Source: Lentisphaeria bacterium | GTDB lineage: Bacteria; Verrucomicrobiota; Lentisphaeria; Victivallales; Victivallaceae | NCBI GenBank assembly: GCA_017504435.1 | Contig: JAFVRD010000002.1 | Span: 1 to 59,575 of the forward strand | Direction: 5' to 3' | Length of the DNA: 59,575 nt | Part shown: positions 1 to 9,344 of the stretch, piece by piece | How the letters are laid out: every line of letters begins with the position of its first letter | Numbering within the stretch: position 1 is the first letter of the stretch | Program-made: the position numbers and the translations under genes | The notes under the pieces: model-generated | What the model was told of the DNA's origin: nothing | The model's database searches: none | Seen by the model: the letters and a program-made list of their open reading frames with translations, nothing else

Positions 1-24
1 GGTGTGTGATAGATTGTCATTCAT
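1..24 (-). CDS. Start of a truncated CDS (first 8 codons)
   Basis: On the minus strand an AAGGAG-like ribosome binding site (about 33-38) lies 9 bases before an ATG at 24. The frame then reads MNDNLSHT and stays open to the window edge. An ATG two bases further on, in another frame, is also possible. Only the start is visible, so no function can be given. The RBS and spacing are the only support. Confidence 0.4.
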
Positions 25-125
25 TACTGTAAACTCCTTGTTTGTATGTGTGCGGTTGGCGAACCAAGCATAACATAGCATGGAGTTTACTCTTTTAAAC
101 TTGAAGCTGAAGCTATTCGGCTACT

Positions 126-150
126 TACCGGCTCTGCCGGTAGTTTTTTT
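126..150 (+). terminator. Rho-independent terminator
   Basis: A 7-bp stem (TACCGGC/GCCGGTA) with a TCT loop is followed by G and seven T on the plus strand. The minus strand has no T run, so it acts on plus-strand transcription. The transcript it ends is not identified. Confidence 0.65.
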
Positions 151-165
151 ACGCTGAAGCAATAT

Positions 166-197
166 AAGAAAAAAGGACTTGTCGTTAAACAAGTCCT
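166..197 (-). terminator. Terminator after the tRNA 3'-end fragment
   Basis: AGGACTTGT (174-182) and ACAAGTCCT (189-197) form a perfect 9-bp stem with a 6-base loop. A run of T follows on the minus strand. It sits just beyond the 17-bp tRNA fragment, as the terminator at 331-363 sits beyond the intact tRNA. Confidence 0.65.
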
Positions 198-206
198 GTA
201 AAGTGC

Positions 207-223
207 TGGTAGCGGGGGCTGGA
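207..223 (-). repeat. 17-bp copy of the tRNA-Met 3' end
   Basis: The 17 bases at 207-223 are identical to 376-392, which are the CCA end, acceptor strand and part of the T-arm of the tRNA. The match stops sharply at both ends. The rest of a tRNA is absent. It could be an attachment-site remnant of an integrated element or the remains of a tandem tRNA duplication. Confidence 0.6.
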
Positions 224-330
224 CGAGGCGAAGCCGAAGAGCCGGAACGAAGTGACGGCAATCGCCTTTATGGAAGCATCGCTGACAAAAAGGCACTTGG
301 GAGTAAAAGTATTACGGCGTTTTATGACAA

Positions 331-363
331 TAAAAAAAGCCGGAATCTTTTACGACCTCGGCT
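331..363 (-). terminator. Terminator of the tRNA transcript
   Basis: The arms 338-347 and 354-363 pair at 8 of 10 positions around a short loop. The minus strand continues into seven T. It lies 13 bases beyond the tRNA CCA end. Confidence 0.6.
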
Positions 364-375
364 GTTGTTTTTATT

Positions 376-450
376 TGGTAGCGGGGGCTGGAATCGAACC
401 AACGGCCTTCAGGTTATGAGCCTGACGAGCTACCACTGCTCCACCCCGCA
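376..450 (-). tRNA. tRNA-Met (CAT), probably the initiator
   Basis: The minus strand folds into a full cloverleaf. It has a 7-bp acceptor stem, T8, a GAGC/GCTC D-stem, anticodon stem TCAGG/CCTGA around loop CTCATAA (anticodon CAT), a five-base variable loop and T-stem GTTGG/CCAGC with loop TTCGATT. The CCA end is encoded. Positions 1 and 72 are T and T and cannot pair, which is the hallmark of bacterial initiator tRNAs. The anticodon stem has AGG/CCT rather than the classical GGG/CCC, so the initiator call is likely but not certain. It has its own promoter and terminator. Confidence 0.9.
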
Positions 451-463
451 ACGTTGTGTATAT

Positions 464-492
464 AATATAATACACTCAAATTAATTTGTCAA
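464..492 (-). promoter_or_regulatory. Sigma70-type promoter of the tRNA
   Basis: On the minus strand a consensus -35 TTGACA (492-487) and a -10 TATATT (469-464) are 17 bases apart. They end 13 bases before the tRNA 5' end. This is the best promoter match in the window. Confidence 0.75.
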
Positions 493-509
493 ATCATATT
501 GGCAAAATT

Positions 510-1223
510 TTAACTCTTTTTACAATTGCTGAAAAGCCATTCCCAGTTGGCGTCAACCGCAAATGCCGGTTCCCAGGAATTATGTCCGCAACCGGACAAT
601 TCAATGTAAGAAATCTTTTTACCTCCGGCATTCCTGACCGCATTGACTATATCTCTGCTCCGACTGACCGGTACTGTGAAATCATTGTCGCCATGATAAG
701 TCAGAATCGGAATATCTTTCAACTTTTCCGCCATCCCCACATCCGCTCCACCGCAAACCGGAAACGCTCCGGCAAATTTATCCGGATCACGGCTGAGTAT
801 ATCCCATGTCCCGTAACCACCCATGGATATGCCAACCACATAAATCCGATGCAAATCGGCATCTGTACAGGAAATTTCAAAATCCAACATCATCCTCACC
901 AGACGCATGGATCCGGATTCCGGCGGCAAGGTGTGACGCAATTCATTCCATGGGGTATCAACCCACTGTTTATTTTCAGGACACTGCGGAAAAAGCAGTA
1001 AAACTTTCTGCGATTTTTTTTCGCACCAGTTGATGATTTCGGCGGCTCCATGATGCAGCTGGGAGTCATTGTCGATGCCGCGCTCACCGGCACCATGCAG
1101 GAAAAGCAGTACCGGAGTTTTTCCGGGCAATTCCGGATGAACTGTTTTGCGGCAATAGAGCAATTTCCGCCCGTCATGAGCAACAAATTCAACTTGCTCC
1201 ATCGCATATTTTTCAGCGAACAT
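510..1223 (-). CDS. Alpha/beta-hydrolase, phospholipase/carboxylesterase-like
   Basis: The 237-residue protein is an alpha/beta-hydrolase. The nucleophile motif GISMGG puts Ser at 133, the HGDND-TVP motif puts Asp at about 181, and GCGHNSW puts His at 214. The LHGAGERG loop near residue 43 is the usual oxyanion-hole region. The closest family is the short feruloyl-esterase/phospholipase-carboxylesterase group. No signal peptide is seen, so it is probably cytoplasmic and acts on a small ester. The start at 1223 is backed by a GGGAG site upstream; a second Met at residue 8 is possible. It follows panD by 24 bases and is probably co-transcribed. The substrate is unknown. Confidence 0.85.
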   Translation of the reverse strand: MFAEKYAMEQVEFVAHDGRKLLYCRKTVHPELPGKTPVLLFLHGAGERGIDNDSQLHHGAAEIINWCEKKSQKVLLLFPQCPENKQWVDTPWNELRHTLPPESGSMRLVRMMLDFEISCTDADLHRIYVVGISMGGYGTWDILSRDPDKFAGAFPVCGGADVGMAEKLKDIPILTYHGDNDFTVPVSRSRDIVNAVRNAGGKKISYIELSGCGHNSWEPAFAVDANWEWLFSNCKKS

Positions 1224-1247
1224 AGTTATAACTCTCCCAGTGTAAAA

Positions 1248-1607
1248 TCAATTATGACGGTGAGCTATTTCATTGTTTTCATCAAGTACGATCACGGTGG
1301 GACGGTGAGACGCGACATCTTTTTCCTCGACACCGGCAAATGCCATGATTGTCACCACATCGCCGACGTTTCCAAGTTTTGCTGCCGGTCCGTTAAGACA
1401 GAAATCACGTGAACCGGCTTTCCCCGGGATCGCATACGTTTCCAACCGGGAACCATTATTGCGGTTGGCAACTAAAATCTTTTCGTAGGGACGGATATCA
1501 GCTTCTTTCAACAATTCAGGATCTATTTCCAAACTTCCCTCATAATCAACTACACATCTGGTGATTCTGGCGGTATGGATTTTGCCATTCAACATTTGTC
1601 TGAACAT
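1248..1607 (-). CDS. panD: Aspartate 1-decarboxylase precursor
   Basis: PanD makes beta-alanine from aspartate for pantothenate and coenzyme A. The 119-residue length fits the family. The self-cleavage site Gly24-Ser25 is present in YEGSLEID; Ser25 becomes the pyruvoyl group. The N-terminus is MFRQMLNGKIHTARIT and the GRNNGSR-like region is present. No other pantothenate genes lie nearby. It is first in a small unit with the esterase. The hairpin at 1669-1690 lies upstream. Confidence 0.95.
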   Translation of the reverse strand: MFRQMLNGKIHTARITRCVVDYEGSLEIDPELLKEADIRPYEKILVANRNNGSRLETYAIPGKAGSRDFCLNGPAAKLGNVGDVVTIMAFAGVEEKDVASHRPTVIVLDENNEIAHRHN

Positions 1608-1884
1608 AATAACATTCCTTTCTATAAAAATAATTTTACTTGCTATTTTAAGTGCAGAACTTCAATCTGTCACGCAAATAATTGCGTGACTTCGTTTCCG
1701 GCAGGAGGTGTCGGATTTCACCGGCATGACTGCCTGCGGCAGATATTTCGCCGCTTTGGCGGCGACCCGCCGGCATCGTGGACAAATAAAAAGCCGCCTT
1801 GTCCCGGCGCAGCCCTGGCGGAGCCGGGTGGACCGCGTCCGGATAGCACCCGGTGGCGTATTTTATCCTTTTATCAGTACTTTT
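1608..1884. other. Intergenic stretch with hairpin and GC-rich block
   Basis: No gene is seen. Positions 1669-1690 form a perfect 9-bp stem with a 4-base loop. From about 1690 to 1855 the sequence becomes clearly richer in G+C than its surroundings. It contains further short palindromes, such as CGCCG...CGGCG at about 1750 and CCCGGC...GCCGGG at about 1803-1828. No T run marks a clear terminator. It could be a structured RNA, a degenerate repeat or a gene remnant. Confidence 0.4.
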
Positions 1885-2463
1885 TCAGTTCAGAGCTTTA
1901 TCTTTTTTATTTTTGGACTTTTTATCCTTCTTTTTCTTCTCTTTCTTTTTCTTCTTTTCTGCTGCTTTTTTCTTCTCTTCGTCCTGTTTTTGGTATTTGG
2001 CATCCAGCTTTGAAACTTCGGCAGGTTCAGAGCCGCCCAAATTGGTTATTCCCTGAGATATGGCGTGTATAAATCCGATTCCGGACATTTTGCAATCTTT
2101 TTTCGATACCAAAACATTCATATCTCCGTCAACTACCGCATAATGCGGAGCTTTACCGGCTTTTGCGAATATCTGCTGCTGCAAATTCTGAATTTTTTCT
2201 TTACGGGCACTGTCATTTTCATCATCCACATTCAAATAGAGACACACCGCATATTTTTTGGCAAATCCGGCAAAATCCTTATCGGCTGCCAAAGGATTCA
2301 ACTTTTTTTCCGTACCCTTATCAACAATCACCAGCAACACCGGTTTGCTGCGTTTTCTGGCTTTGGCAAATGCCGATTCTATTTTGGTCTCCCAACCGGA
2401 CGGAGCAACGGCAGATACGGTACAAAGTGCCGCGATCGCCCACATCAGAACAAATTTTTTCAT
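1885..2463 (-). CDS. Secreted thioredoxin-fold-like protein with poly-Lys tail
   Basis: The 192-residue protein starts with a signal peptide (about residues 1-19). Residues 20-150 look like a thioredoxin-type domain: an ExAFAKAR helix, the KPVLLVIVD strand, and a late HYAVVDGDMNVL strand pair. The usual CxxC is absent, so it is not expected to be a redox enzyme. From about 155 to the end the protein is almost all Lys, Glu and Asp, with long Lys runs. The tail could bind nucleic acid, envelope anions or nothing. It follows tgt by 41 bases. Function unknown. Confidence 0.7.
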   Translation of the reverse strand: MKKFVLMWAIAALCTVSAVAPSGWETKIESAFAKARKRSKPVLLVIVDKGTEKKLNPLAADKDFAGFAKKYAVCLYLNVDDENDSARKEKIQNLQQQIFAKAGKAPHYAVVDGDMNVLVSKKDCKMSGIGFIHAISQGITNLGGSEPAEVSKLDAKYQKQDEEKKKAAEKKKKKEKKKKDKKSKNKKDKALN

Positions 2464-2504
2464 CTCACACCATTTTTCTCAGTTTCACTTCCGGATAAAA
2501 CTGT

Positions 2505-3599
<1,095 letters not shown>

Positions 3600-3606
3600 T
3601 CAGCCG

Positions 3607-4152
3607 TTATTTTACAAACATCGTTTCATAAAGTTTGCGGCATTCATCCTCCATGCCTAATGCCGCTGCGATCTCACGGGCAAAATCGAATACTGCTCCG
3701 GGGCCTTTGCCGGTGACAATATTGCCGTCACGGTATGCCGGAACATCCAGATAATGTAATCCGCCAAGTTGGTCATCAAATCCCGGATACATCGTAAATT
3801 TATTATCGGTCAACAAACCGTTTTGAGCCAATACAAACGGTGCGGCACAAATCGCCGCGATAACAATTTTGCGCTCTGCACTGCGGTTCAGCAGATCTTT
3901 CACCTGACCGTCTGCCGCCAGATTTGCCGCACCGGGCATTCCCCCCGGCAACACGACCACGTCGTAATCGCCCATGCACGCTTCGCCAAGCGATGCATCC
4001 GTGGAGATCTCCATACCGTGCGCTCCGGAGGCGCGTTTGCAATTCAATGCCGCTGTAGTAACTTTAATGCCCAAACGGCGCAGAATATCGGCGGTACCGA
4101 TCGCCTCAAGCTCTTCAAATCCGTCTGCAAATACTACCAATGCCTGTTTCAT
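3607..4152 (-). CDS. DJ-1/PfpI family protein
   Basis: The 181-residue protein matches the DJ-1/YajL subgroup. It has a Glu in the early FADGFEELEA motif and the nucleophile elbow AAICAAP with Cys102. VVVLPGGMPGAANL is the central strand and turn. Family members are proposed glyoxalases, deglycases or chaperones; which applies here cannot be told from sequence. An AAAGGAGG site 9 bases upstream fixes the start. It lies between the HD phosphohydrolase and tgt. Confidence 0.88.
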   Translation of the reverse strand: MKQALVVFADGFEELEAIGTADILRRLGIKVTTAALNCKRASGAHGMEISTDASLGEACMGDYDVVVLPGGMPGAANLAADGQVKDLLNRSAERKIVIAAICAAPFVLAQNGLLTDNKFTMYPGFDDQLGGLHYLDVPAYRDGNIVTGKGPGAVFDFAREIAAALGMEDECRKLYETMFVK

Positions 4153-4168
4153 ATAAAAAAATCCTCCT

Positions 4169-6385
4169 TTAATAAGCGATCCGTCCGTGGTTGATGCTGA
4201 TAAGATCTGCGATAAAACATTCCCGAACCGTATTCAATTCTTCCAGTGTCAAAGTGGAATTACGCAGTTGACCGCCGCGCATCCTGCCCAAAAATATTTC
4301 GTTCACCAACGACTCCAGCTTTGCCGGGGTCGGTTTGTGAAGTGAACGGCTCGCCGCTTCGCAGGCATCGGCAAGCGAAATAATAGTCAGCTCCTTCTCG
4401 GTCGGCGGCTCCCCGTCGTAACGGAACTGGGTCTCCAGCACCTGAGGGGTTCCGGCAGGATTGGCGGCATTTTCTTCAAGGGCACGGCGATAGAAAAACG
4501 AGATAAGATCATCTCCGTGATGGGTGCTGATCGCATCCCGGATCAAACGGCTCATACGGTATCTGCGGGCAAGTGCCAAACCCTCTTTGACATGGCCGCG
4601 GATAATACCGCAGCTGCGCTGCGGCGGCATGGCTTCATGATCTTTGGGACTGTCAACATTGTTTTCCACAAAATATTGCGGCATGCTCAATTTGCCGATG
4701 TCGTGAAATAATGCACCGGCTTTGGCACGCAACGGATTGGCATGAATCGCTCTGGCAGCATCTTCGGCAAGGGTCGCCACCGTCATGCTGTGCATCATGG
4801 TGCCGGGAGCCTCACGTTTAAGTTTTTCCAACAGCGGATGGCTGAAATCACACAGCAGTACCAGAGACATGTTGGTCTCGGTATTGAATATAAGTTCAAA
4901 TGCGAACACCAGCAGCAAACCGCACACACTGCAGATAAACGCATTGGCGCAAATCACCTCTCCGGTGATTTTCCATAATGCGGCATTTCCGAATGACACC
5001 AGAATATCAATATTTATCAGCGTATTCAATACTATGCTGCCCAGTAATACCCGGATGAAAAAACTGCGGTAGTTGCGAACATTGCGAACTATGAAACTCA
5101 TCAGTGCCGAAATCGCGAACCAGCGCAGCGCCAGCTCAAATGAACGATCCGGCATGATCATCAACGCAGTCAGAGACGCAACTGCAAATCCGGAAAAAAT
5201 CGCACTGCGATGCCCCTGCAATACTGACATCAGTGCCGCTCCGAATGTGATCGGAACAAAGAAAAATACCATTCCGAATTCGCGGATGATGCCTTTGGTG
5301 AAAAAATCCAGAAACAACTGCAAAGCACCGAAATTTGCCGCCAATGCCAGAATTATTACCGTACCGCCCAGTGCGACCCGGCGAATCGAACGGAACAGAT
5401 CCGGATTGGTGAAATAGAGAAAAAACAATGCGATCGCCAGAATCAGCAAACTCAATATCACCCGGAAGAAAAATACTTTCGCTCCGAAACCGGAACGCAG
5501 CGTCTGTTTCTCTGATTTCAACATGTCGGCATGTACTGCAGTAAGCACCTCTCCGCGTTCAATGAGCAGATCGCCCAGTTTTTTATGACTGACTACCGGA
5601 GTTACTGCATTGGCAGCCCGTTCTTCCTCCTGATGAGTCTTTAATTCATCAAAAACTACCGTGCCGGTAGATGATAATGCGGCAATGCAATCGATAAATT
5701 CCCGCCGTGCCGCACCGGTCAATTGAATGGCATCTGCCATTTTTCCCGACCATATTTTGATATCCGGAGGTCTGATCAGATACTCATTGCCGCGGCTGCT
5801 GATAACTTTTACCGGACGCTCCGGCAATACTATATTTCTGCCGGCAATACCATAACGCAACTCCGATGCAATAAATGAGCGTAATCCGGCGCGGTACAGC
5901 CGGCATGCTTTGCTGATGGCTTTGAATTCAAGCAGTTCAGCTGCAAGTTTGGACGGCAGATCATCTGCCGGTTCATAGTCATTGCCATCCCGGTCACGTT
6001 TCGCCACTGCCTGAAAAAATTTTTTGGTTTCCTGCTCCACCACGATCTGCAGCGACGGATCGACCCGGTAAACCGCCGGAGCATCAGCTCTTGCCTTTTC
6101 ACGCAACCGCCGGGTTTCAGCATTGTCAGTGTAAGAAAAATCGCATCGTGCCAATACCGGAAACGGAGATTTGCGATGTTCTGTCACCGTCAGCATATCC
6201 CGCTGACGGCTGTCAGATACCGTCAGCATGACCGCTACTGATATCCAGATAAAAACCAATACCAATACCACGGATACCGGCGAACGTTCCACACTTTCTT
6301 CAATATATTCGCCGTCTATCAGCGGCCGGTCGGAAGCTGCCCGCCGCCGGTACAGAATCGGAGGCAAAAAATTTTCCCAATTCAT
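4169..6385 (-). CDS. 7TM-HD phosphohydrolase, PgpH/YqfF family
   Basis: The 738-residue protein has one N-terminal membrane helix (about 38-56), an extracytoplasmic 7TMR-HDED-like region (57-300) and several membrane helices (306-500). The cytoplasmic HD domain has LFHDIGK with His561-Asp562, and further conserved His residues such as DHEAM and STHHGDD. Characterised relatives (PgpH of Listeria) hydrolyse cyclic di-AMP. The start overlaps the phoH stop by 4 bases (ATGA) and has a GGAG site. The phoH-HD order is also common in Firmicutes, where ybeY follows; here a DJ-1 gene follows. Confidence 0.9.
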   Translation of the reverse strand: MNWENFLPPILYRRRAASDRPLIDGEYIEESVERSPVSVVLVLVFIWISVAVMLTVSDSRQRDMLTVTEHRKSPFPVLARCDFSYTDNAETRRLREKARADAPAVYRVDPSLQIVVEQETKKFFQAVAKRDRDGNDYEPADDLPSKLAAELLEFKAISKACRLYRAGLRSFIASELRYGIAGRNIVLPERPVKVISSRGNEYLIRPPDIKIWSGKMADAIQLTGAARREFIDCIAALSSTGTVVFDELKTHQEEERAANAVTPVVSHKKLGDLLIERGEVLTAVHADMLKSEKQTLRSGFGAKVFFFRVILSLLILAIALFFLYFTNPDLFRSIRRVALGGTVIILALAANFGALQLFLDFFTKGIIREFGMVFFFVPITFGAALMSVLQGHRSAIFSGFAVASLTALMIMPDRSFELALRWFAISALMSFIVRNVRNYRSFFIRVLLGSIVLNTLINIDILVSFGNAALWKITGEVICANAFICSVCGLLLVFAFELIFNTETNMSLVLLCDFSHPLLEKLKREAPGTMMHSMTVATLAEDAARAIHANPLRAKAGALFHDIGKLSMPQYFVENNVDSPKDHEAMPPQRSCGIIRGHVKEGLALARRYRMSRLIRDAISTHHGDDLISFFYRRALEENAANPAGTPQVLETQFRYDGEPPTEKELTIISLADACEAASRSLHKPTPAKLESLVNEIFLGRMRGGQLRNSTLTLEELNTVRECFIADLISINHGRIAY

Positions 6386-7347
6386 TTTGTATTTTCTCCG
6401 GGAGTTGCATTATACGCAGTGATTATTTTTTCCAGCAAGGCATGACGCACCACGTCGGAAGTATTGAAAAATACAAATCCGATCTCTTTGAGGTGCCGCA
6501 GAGTTCTGACCGCCTGTACCAAACCGGACCTTTCGTTGCCGTTCAAATCGCTCTGGGTAGGGTCTCCGGTGATAACACAGCGGGAACCGAATCCCATCCG
6601 GGTCAGAAACATCAGCATCTGCTCACTGGTGGTATTCTGGGCTTCATCCAGGATAATAAATGCTCCATTCAAGGTTCTGCCGCGCATGAATGCCAGCGGC
6701 GCAACTTCAATAACATTGCGGGCGATCAAAGATGCCGCTTCTTCGGGAGAGACCATTTCGTAAAGGGCATCATACAGCGGACGCAGATACGGAGAAACTT
6801 TTTCTTCAAGTGAACCGGGCAGAAATCCCAGTTTTTCGCCGGATTCACGGGCGGGACGGGTCAATATGATCCGGTTCACTTCGCCTTTCAACAGCATGGA
6901 GACAGCCATCGCCATTGCCAGATAGGTTTTGCCTGTACCGGCAGGACCGATCCCAAATACGACCTCTTTTTTCCTCATGCACTCCAAATATTCGCGCTGA
7001 CGTACGGAACGGGGGAGGATATCTTTTTTCCCCGGAGAGAGAGTAATCCGGTTCTGCCACAATTCCTGCAGATTATCCGCCTGCACCGGAGTATTGCCGC
7101 GCAGGATCATTTCCACATCGGCACGGTCAAGTTCTTTCCCGCGCAGAATAAACAACCTCTGCATGGCATCCAATGCCGCCAATGCCGCAGTCACCCGTTC
7201 CGGTTCGCCACTGAGTTCCACCCAATTTTCCCGCGCAACACAATCCACATTGAAAATATGCCGGAAACGGTCAAGCAGCCGGACTTCATCTCCGGTACCG
7301 GCGGCACGCAGAGAGAAACCCGGCTCAAAATAAAAACGTTCGCTCAT
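6382..7347 (-). CDS. phoH: PhoH-like ATPase
   Basis: The 321-residue protein is a PhoH/YbeZ-type P-loop ATPase. Walker A GPAGTGKT is at 134-141. Walker B is the FIILDEAQN stretch, followed by sensor GDPTQSDL. The N-terminal 100 residues resemble the small KH-like domain of the family. Members are linked to RNA metabolism and ribosome work together with YbeY. It is translationally coupled to the HD gene by an ATGA overlap and lies 17 bases beyond the LysM gene. The RBS is weak. Confidence 0.92.
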   Translation of the reverse strand: MSERFYFEPGFSLRAAGTGDEVRLLDRFRHIFNVDCVARENWVELSGEPERVTAALAALDAMQRLFILRGKELDRADVEMILRGNTPVQADNLQELWQNRITLSPGKKDILPRSVRQREYLECMRKKEVVFGIGPAGTGKTYLAMAMAVSMLLKGEVNRIILTRPARESGEKLGFLPGSLEEKVSPYLRPLYDALYEMVSPEEAASLIARNVIEVAPLAFMRGRTLNGAFIILDEAQNTTSEQMLMFLTRMGFGSRCVITGDPTQSDLNGNERSGLVQAVRTLRHLKEIGFVFFNTSDVVRHALLEKIITAYNATPGENTK

Positions 7348-7364
7348 TTAGACCCGTAAAGTCA

Positions 7365-8030
7365 TCAAAGTTTCGGAACGATCAGTTTCATTCCCGGACG
7401 CAGCTGGTTCGGGTTTTTCAAAATATCCGCATTGGCTTTGAAAATAACACCGCTATGACGGGCACTGCCGTAATGCTGTTGAGCAATTTTACCCAGCGTA
7501 TCCCCGGATTTGACCACATACACGGTGCTGGCAGTCGGGTCAGGAGGCATATTTCCAACCGCAACTTTTTCTGCGCCAGCGACAGGTTTTTCTGCGTCAG
7601 CAACAGGTTTTGCTGCGTCAGCAACAGGTTTTGCTGCGTCAGCGACAGGTTTTTCTGCGTCAGCGACAGGTTTTTCTGCGTCAGCGACAGGTTTTTCTGC
7701 GTCAGCGACAGGTTTTTCTGCGTCAGCGACAGGTTTTTCTGCAATCGGTTCCAACGCCGTAACTTCAGCATCAGATTTCACGTCCGGACTTACCGGATCC
7801 GGCTGCAATTTTACTTTCGGACGGGGTTGAGATATCCGGTCTTCAGTATTATCATAAACTGCAGGAGCTTTGGTCGGAGCAGGACGGTATCCGGGATAAT
7901 TGGCACGGATGATCTTTTCCCATTCCAACTCTTCCTGAGAACGGGAAACTCCAGCGACATGAGTACTGCGGCATCCGGAAATCACCAAAAGTGCCGTCAT
8001 GGACACAACAGCAAGGAACATGGTTTTCAT
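7365..8030 (-). CDS. LysM lipoprotein with KPVADA repeats
   Basis: A lipoprotein signal ends at Cys20 (LVISGC). The middle holds eight 7-residue units: five EKPVADA, two AKPVADA and one EKPVAGA, about residues 98-153. The C-terminus (169-221) is one LysM domain with YVVKSGDTLGKIAQ...LRPGMKLIVP, which binds peptidoglycan. The repeat is probably a flexible spacer between membrane anchor and wall. The repeats are nearly identical at DNA level, so their number can vary. An AGGAGG site supports the start. Confidence 0.85.
   Translation of the reverse strand: MKTMFLAVVSMTALLVISGCRSTHVAGVSRSQEELEWEKIIRANYPGYRPAPTKAPAVYDNTEDRISQPRPKVKLQPDPVSPDVKSDAEVTALEPIAEKPVADAEKPVADAEKPVADAEKPVADAEKPVADAAKPVADAAKPVADAEKPVAGAEKVAVGNMPPDPTASTVYVVKSGDTLGKIAQQHYGSARHSGVIFKANADILKNPNQLRPGMKLIVPKL
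7571..7738 (-). repeat. Eight 21-bp tandem repeats in the LysM gene
   Basis: Eight units of 21 bp lie head to tail with no spacer. Units 4-8 are identical and units 1-3 differ by one to three bases. The 21-bp unit keeps frame, so copy-number change would lengthen or shorten the spacer by seven residues without breaking the gene. Confidence 0.9.
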
Positions 8031-8087
8031 TTGTAAAAATTCCTCCTGAACATATTTAAGGTTGAAATTGTTCCGTTTATTACGCGG

Positions 8088-9344
8088 TTATCTTTCAAAT
8101 TTTTTGAACAGCATCGCTCCATTATGACCGCCGAAACCCAAATTGCAGTTAAGTGCATAATTAACATCACGTTTGACAGCAGTATTGGGTGTATAATCCA
8201 GATCGCACTCCGGGTCAGGAGTTTCATAGTTGATCGTCGGCGGAACAATACCGGTTTCAATGCTCTTGATACAGGCAATACATTCCAAACCGCCGGCAGC
8301 CCCCAGGGAGTGTCCGGTCGTACCTTTGGTACTGCTGATCGCAACTGTTTTGGCAGCATCTCCCAGCGCCGCTTTGAGTGCCAATGTCTCATATTTATCA
8401 TTCAAATGAGTACTGGTACCGTGAGCGTTGATATAATCCAATTCATCAGGAGAGATCCCGGCATGACGCATTGCCATTTGAATAGCACGGGCACAGCCGT
8501 TGCCGTCCGGGGCGGGACTGGTGATATGATACGCATCAGCAGTAGCTCCATAACCGACGACTTCCGCCAAAATCGGCGCACCGCGGCGCACCGCATGACC
8601 GAGTTCTTCCAATACCAGGACTCCGGCACCTTCAGACATCACAAATCCGTCCCGGTCAAGATCAAACGGACGGCTGGCATGCAACGGATCATCATTGCGG
8701 GTACTGAGAGCTTTCAACGCACAAAATCCGGCCAGACCCAACGGCACGATACTGGCTTCTGCACCGCCGGCGACCATCACATCCGCATCATCATGTTTGA
8801 TCGTCCAGAATGCTTCTCCGATGGAGTGACATCCGGTGGCACACGCCGTAACCAGCCCCATATTGGGACCGCGCAAATCATAACGCATGGCGACCGAACC
8901 TGCCGCCATATCACTGATCATCATGGGAATCAGAAACGGAGAGACCCGGTCAGGACCGCGATCATTGAGAACCAGACATTCCCTGCCCAAAGTTGCCAGA
9001 CCGCCGACTCCGCTGGAAACCATACAGCCGAAACGTTCGCCGTCTGCACGTTTTTCGCCGGGATTTGAATCCAGCTGAGCATTGCGGAGAGCTTCTCCGG
9101 CGGCAATCACCGCATATTGGGTGAACAAATCCATGCGGCGCGCCTCTTTGACGTTGATATGCGCGCTGACATCCAAATCTTTGATCTCACCGGCGATATG
9201 CGTCCGGTAAGCACTTGTATCAAATCTGGTGATCGTACCGATGCCGCAACGTCCGTTGACAAGCGAATCCCAGAAAGTTGTCACATCATTGCCGACGCAG
9301 GAAAGTACTCCGCATCCGGTAACGACTACTCTGCGTTCTTCCAT
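8088..9344 (-). CDS. fabF: Beta-ketoacyl-ACP synthase II
   Basis: FabF condenses acyl-ACP with malonyl-ACP in fatty acid elongation. The 418 residues fit the family. The nucleophile Cys lies in VTACATGCHSIGEA. The two catalytic His are in HGTSTHLND and TTGHSLGAAGG. The N-terminus RRVVVTGCGVLS is typical. Its start has no good RBS. It lies downstream of acpP with a 210-base gap. No other fab genes are in the window. Confidence 0.95.
   Translation of the reverse strand: MEERRVVVTGCGVLSCVGNDVTTFWDSLVNGRCGIGTITRFDTSAYRTHIAGEIKDLDVSAHINVKEARRMDLFTQYAVIAAGEALRNAQLDSNPGEKRADGERFGCMVSSGVGGLATLGRECLVLNDRGPDRVSPFLIPMMISDMAAGSVAMRYDLRGPNMGLVTACATGCHSIGEAFWTIKHDDADVMVAGGAEASIVPLGLAGFCALKALSTRNDDPLHASRPFDLDRDGFVMSEGAGVLVLEELGHAVRRGAPILAEVVGYGATADAYHITSPAPDGNGCARAIQMAMRHAGISPDELDYINAHGTSTHLNDKYETLALKAALGDAAKTVAISSTKGTTGHSLGAAGGLECIACIKSIETGIVPPTINYETPDPECDLDYTPNTAVKRDVNYALNCNLGFGGHNGAMLFKKFER

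Larger units (their letters stand above)
25..375. other. Gene-free stretch with three hairpins and a tRNA fragment
   Basis: I find no credible protein gene here. The stretch holds a plus-strand terminator (126-150), two minus-strand terminator-like hairpins (166-197 and 331-363) and a 17-bp copy of the tRNA 3' end (207-223). The terminator at 126-150 has no visible plus-strand gene before it, so a short RNA from about 50-150 is possible but unproven. Positions 224-330 show no recognisable feature. Confidence 0.5.

Noticed and set aside
87-296. 69-residue minus-strand frame near the tRNA
   Set aside because: It crosses two terminator hairpins and the tRNA fragment and has no RBS.
7571-7738. 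CRISPR-like array
   Set aside because: The units follow each other with no spacers and lie inside a coding gene, so they are a protein repeat.
7455-8036. Repeat-rich plus-strand frames opposite the LysM gene
   Set aside because: They only translate the 21-bp repeats in the wrong strand; the lipobox and LysM domain are on the minus strand.
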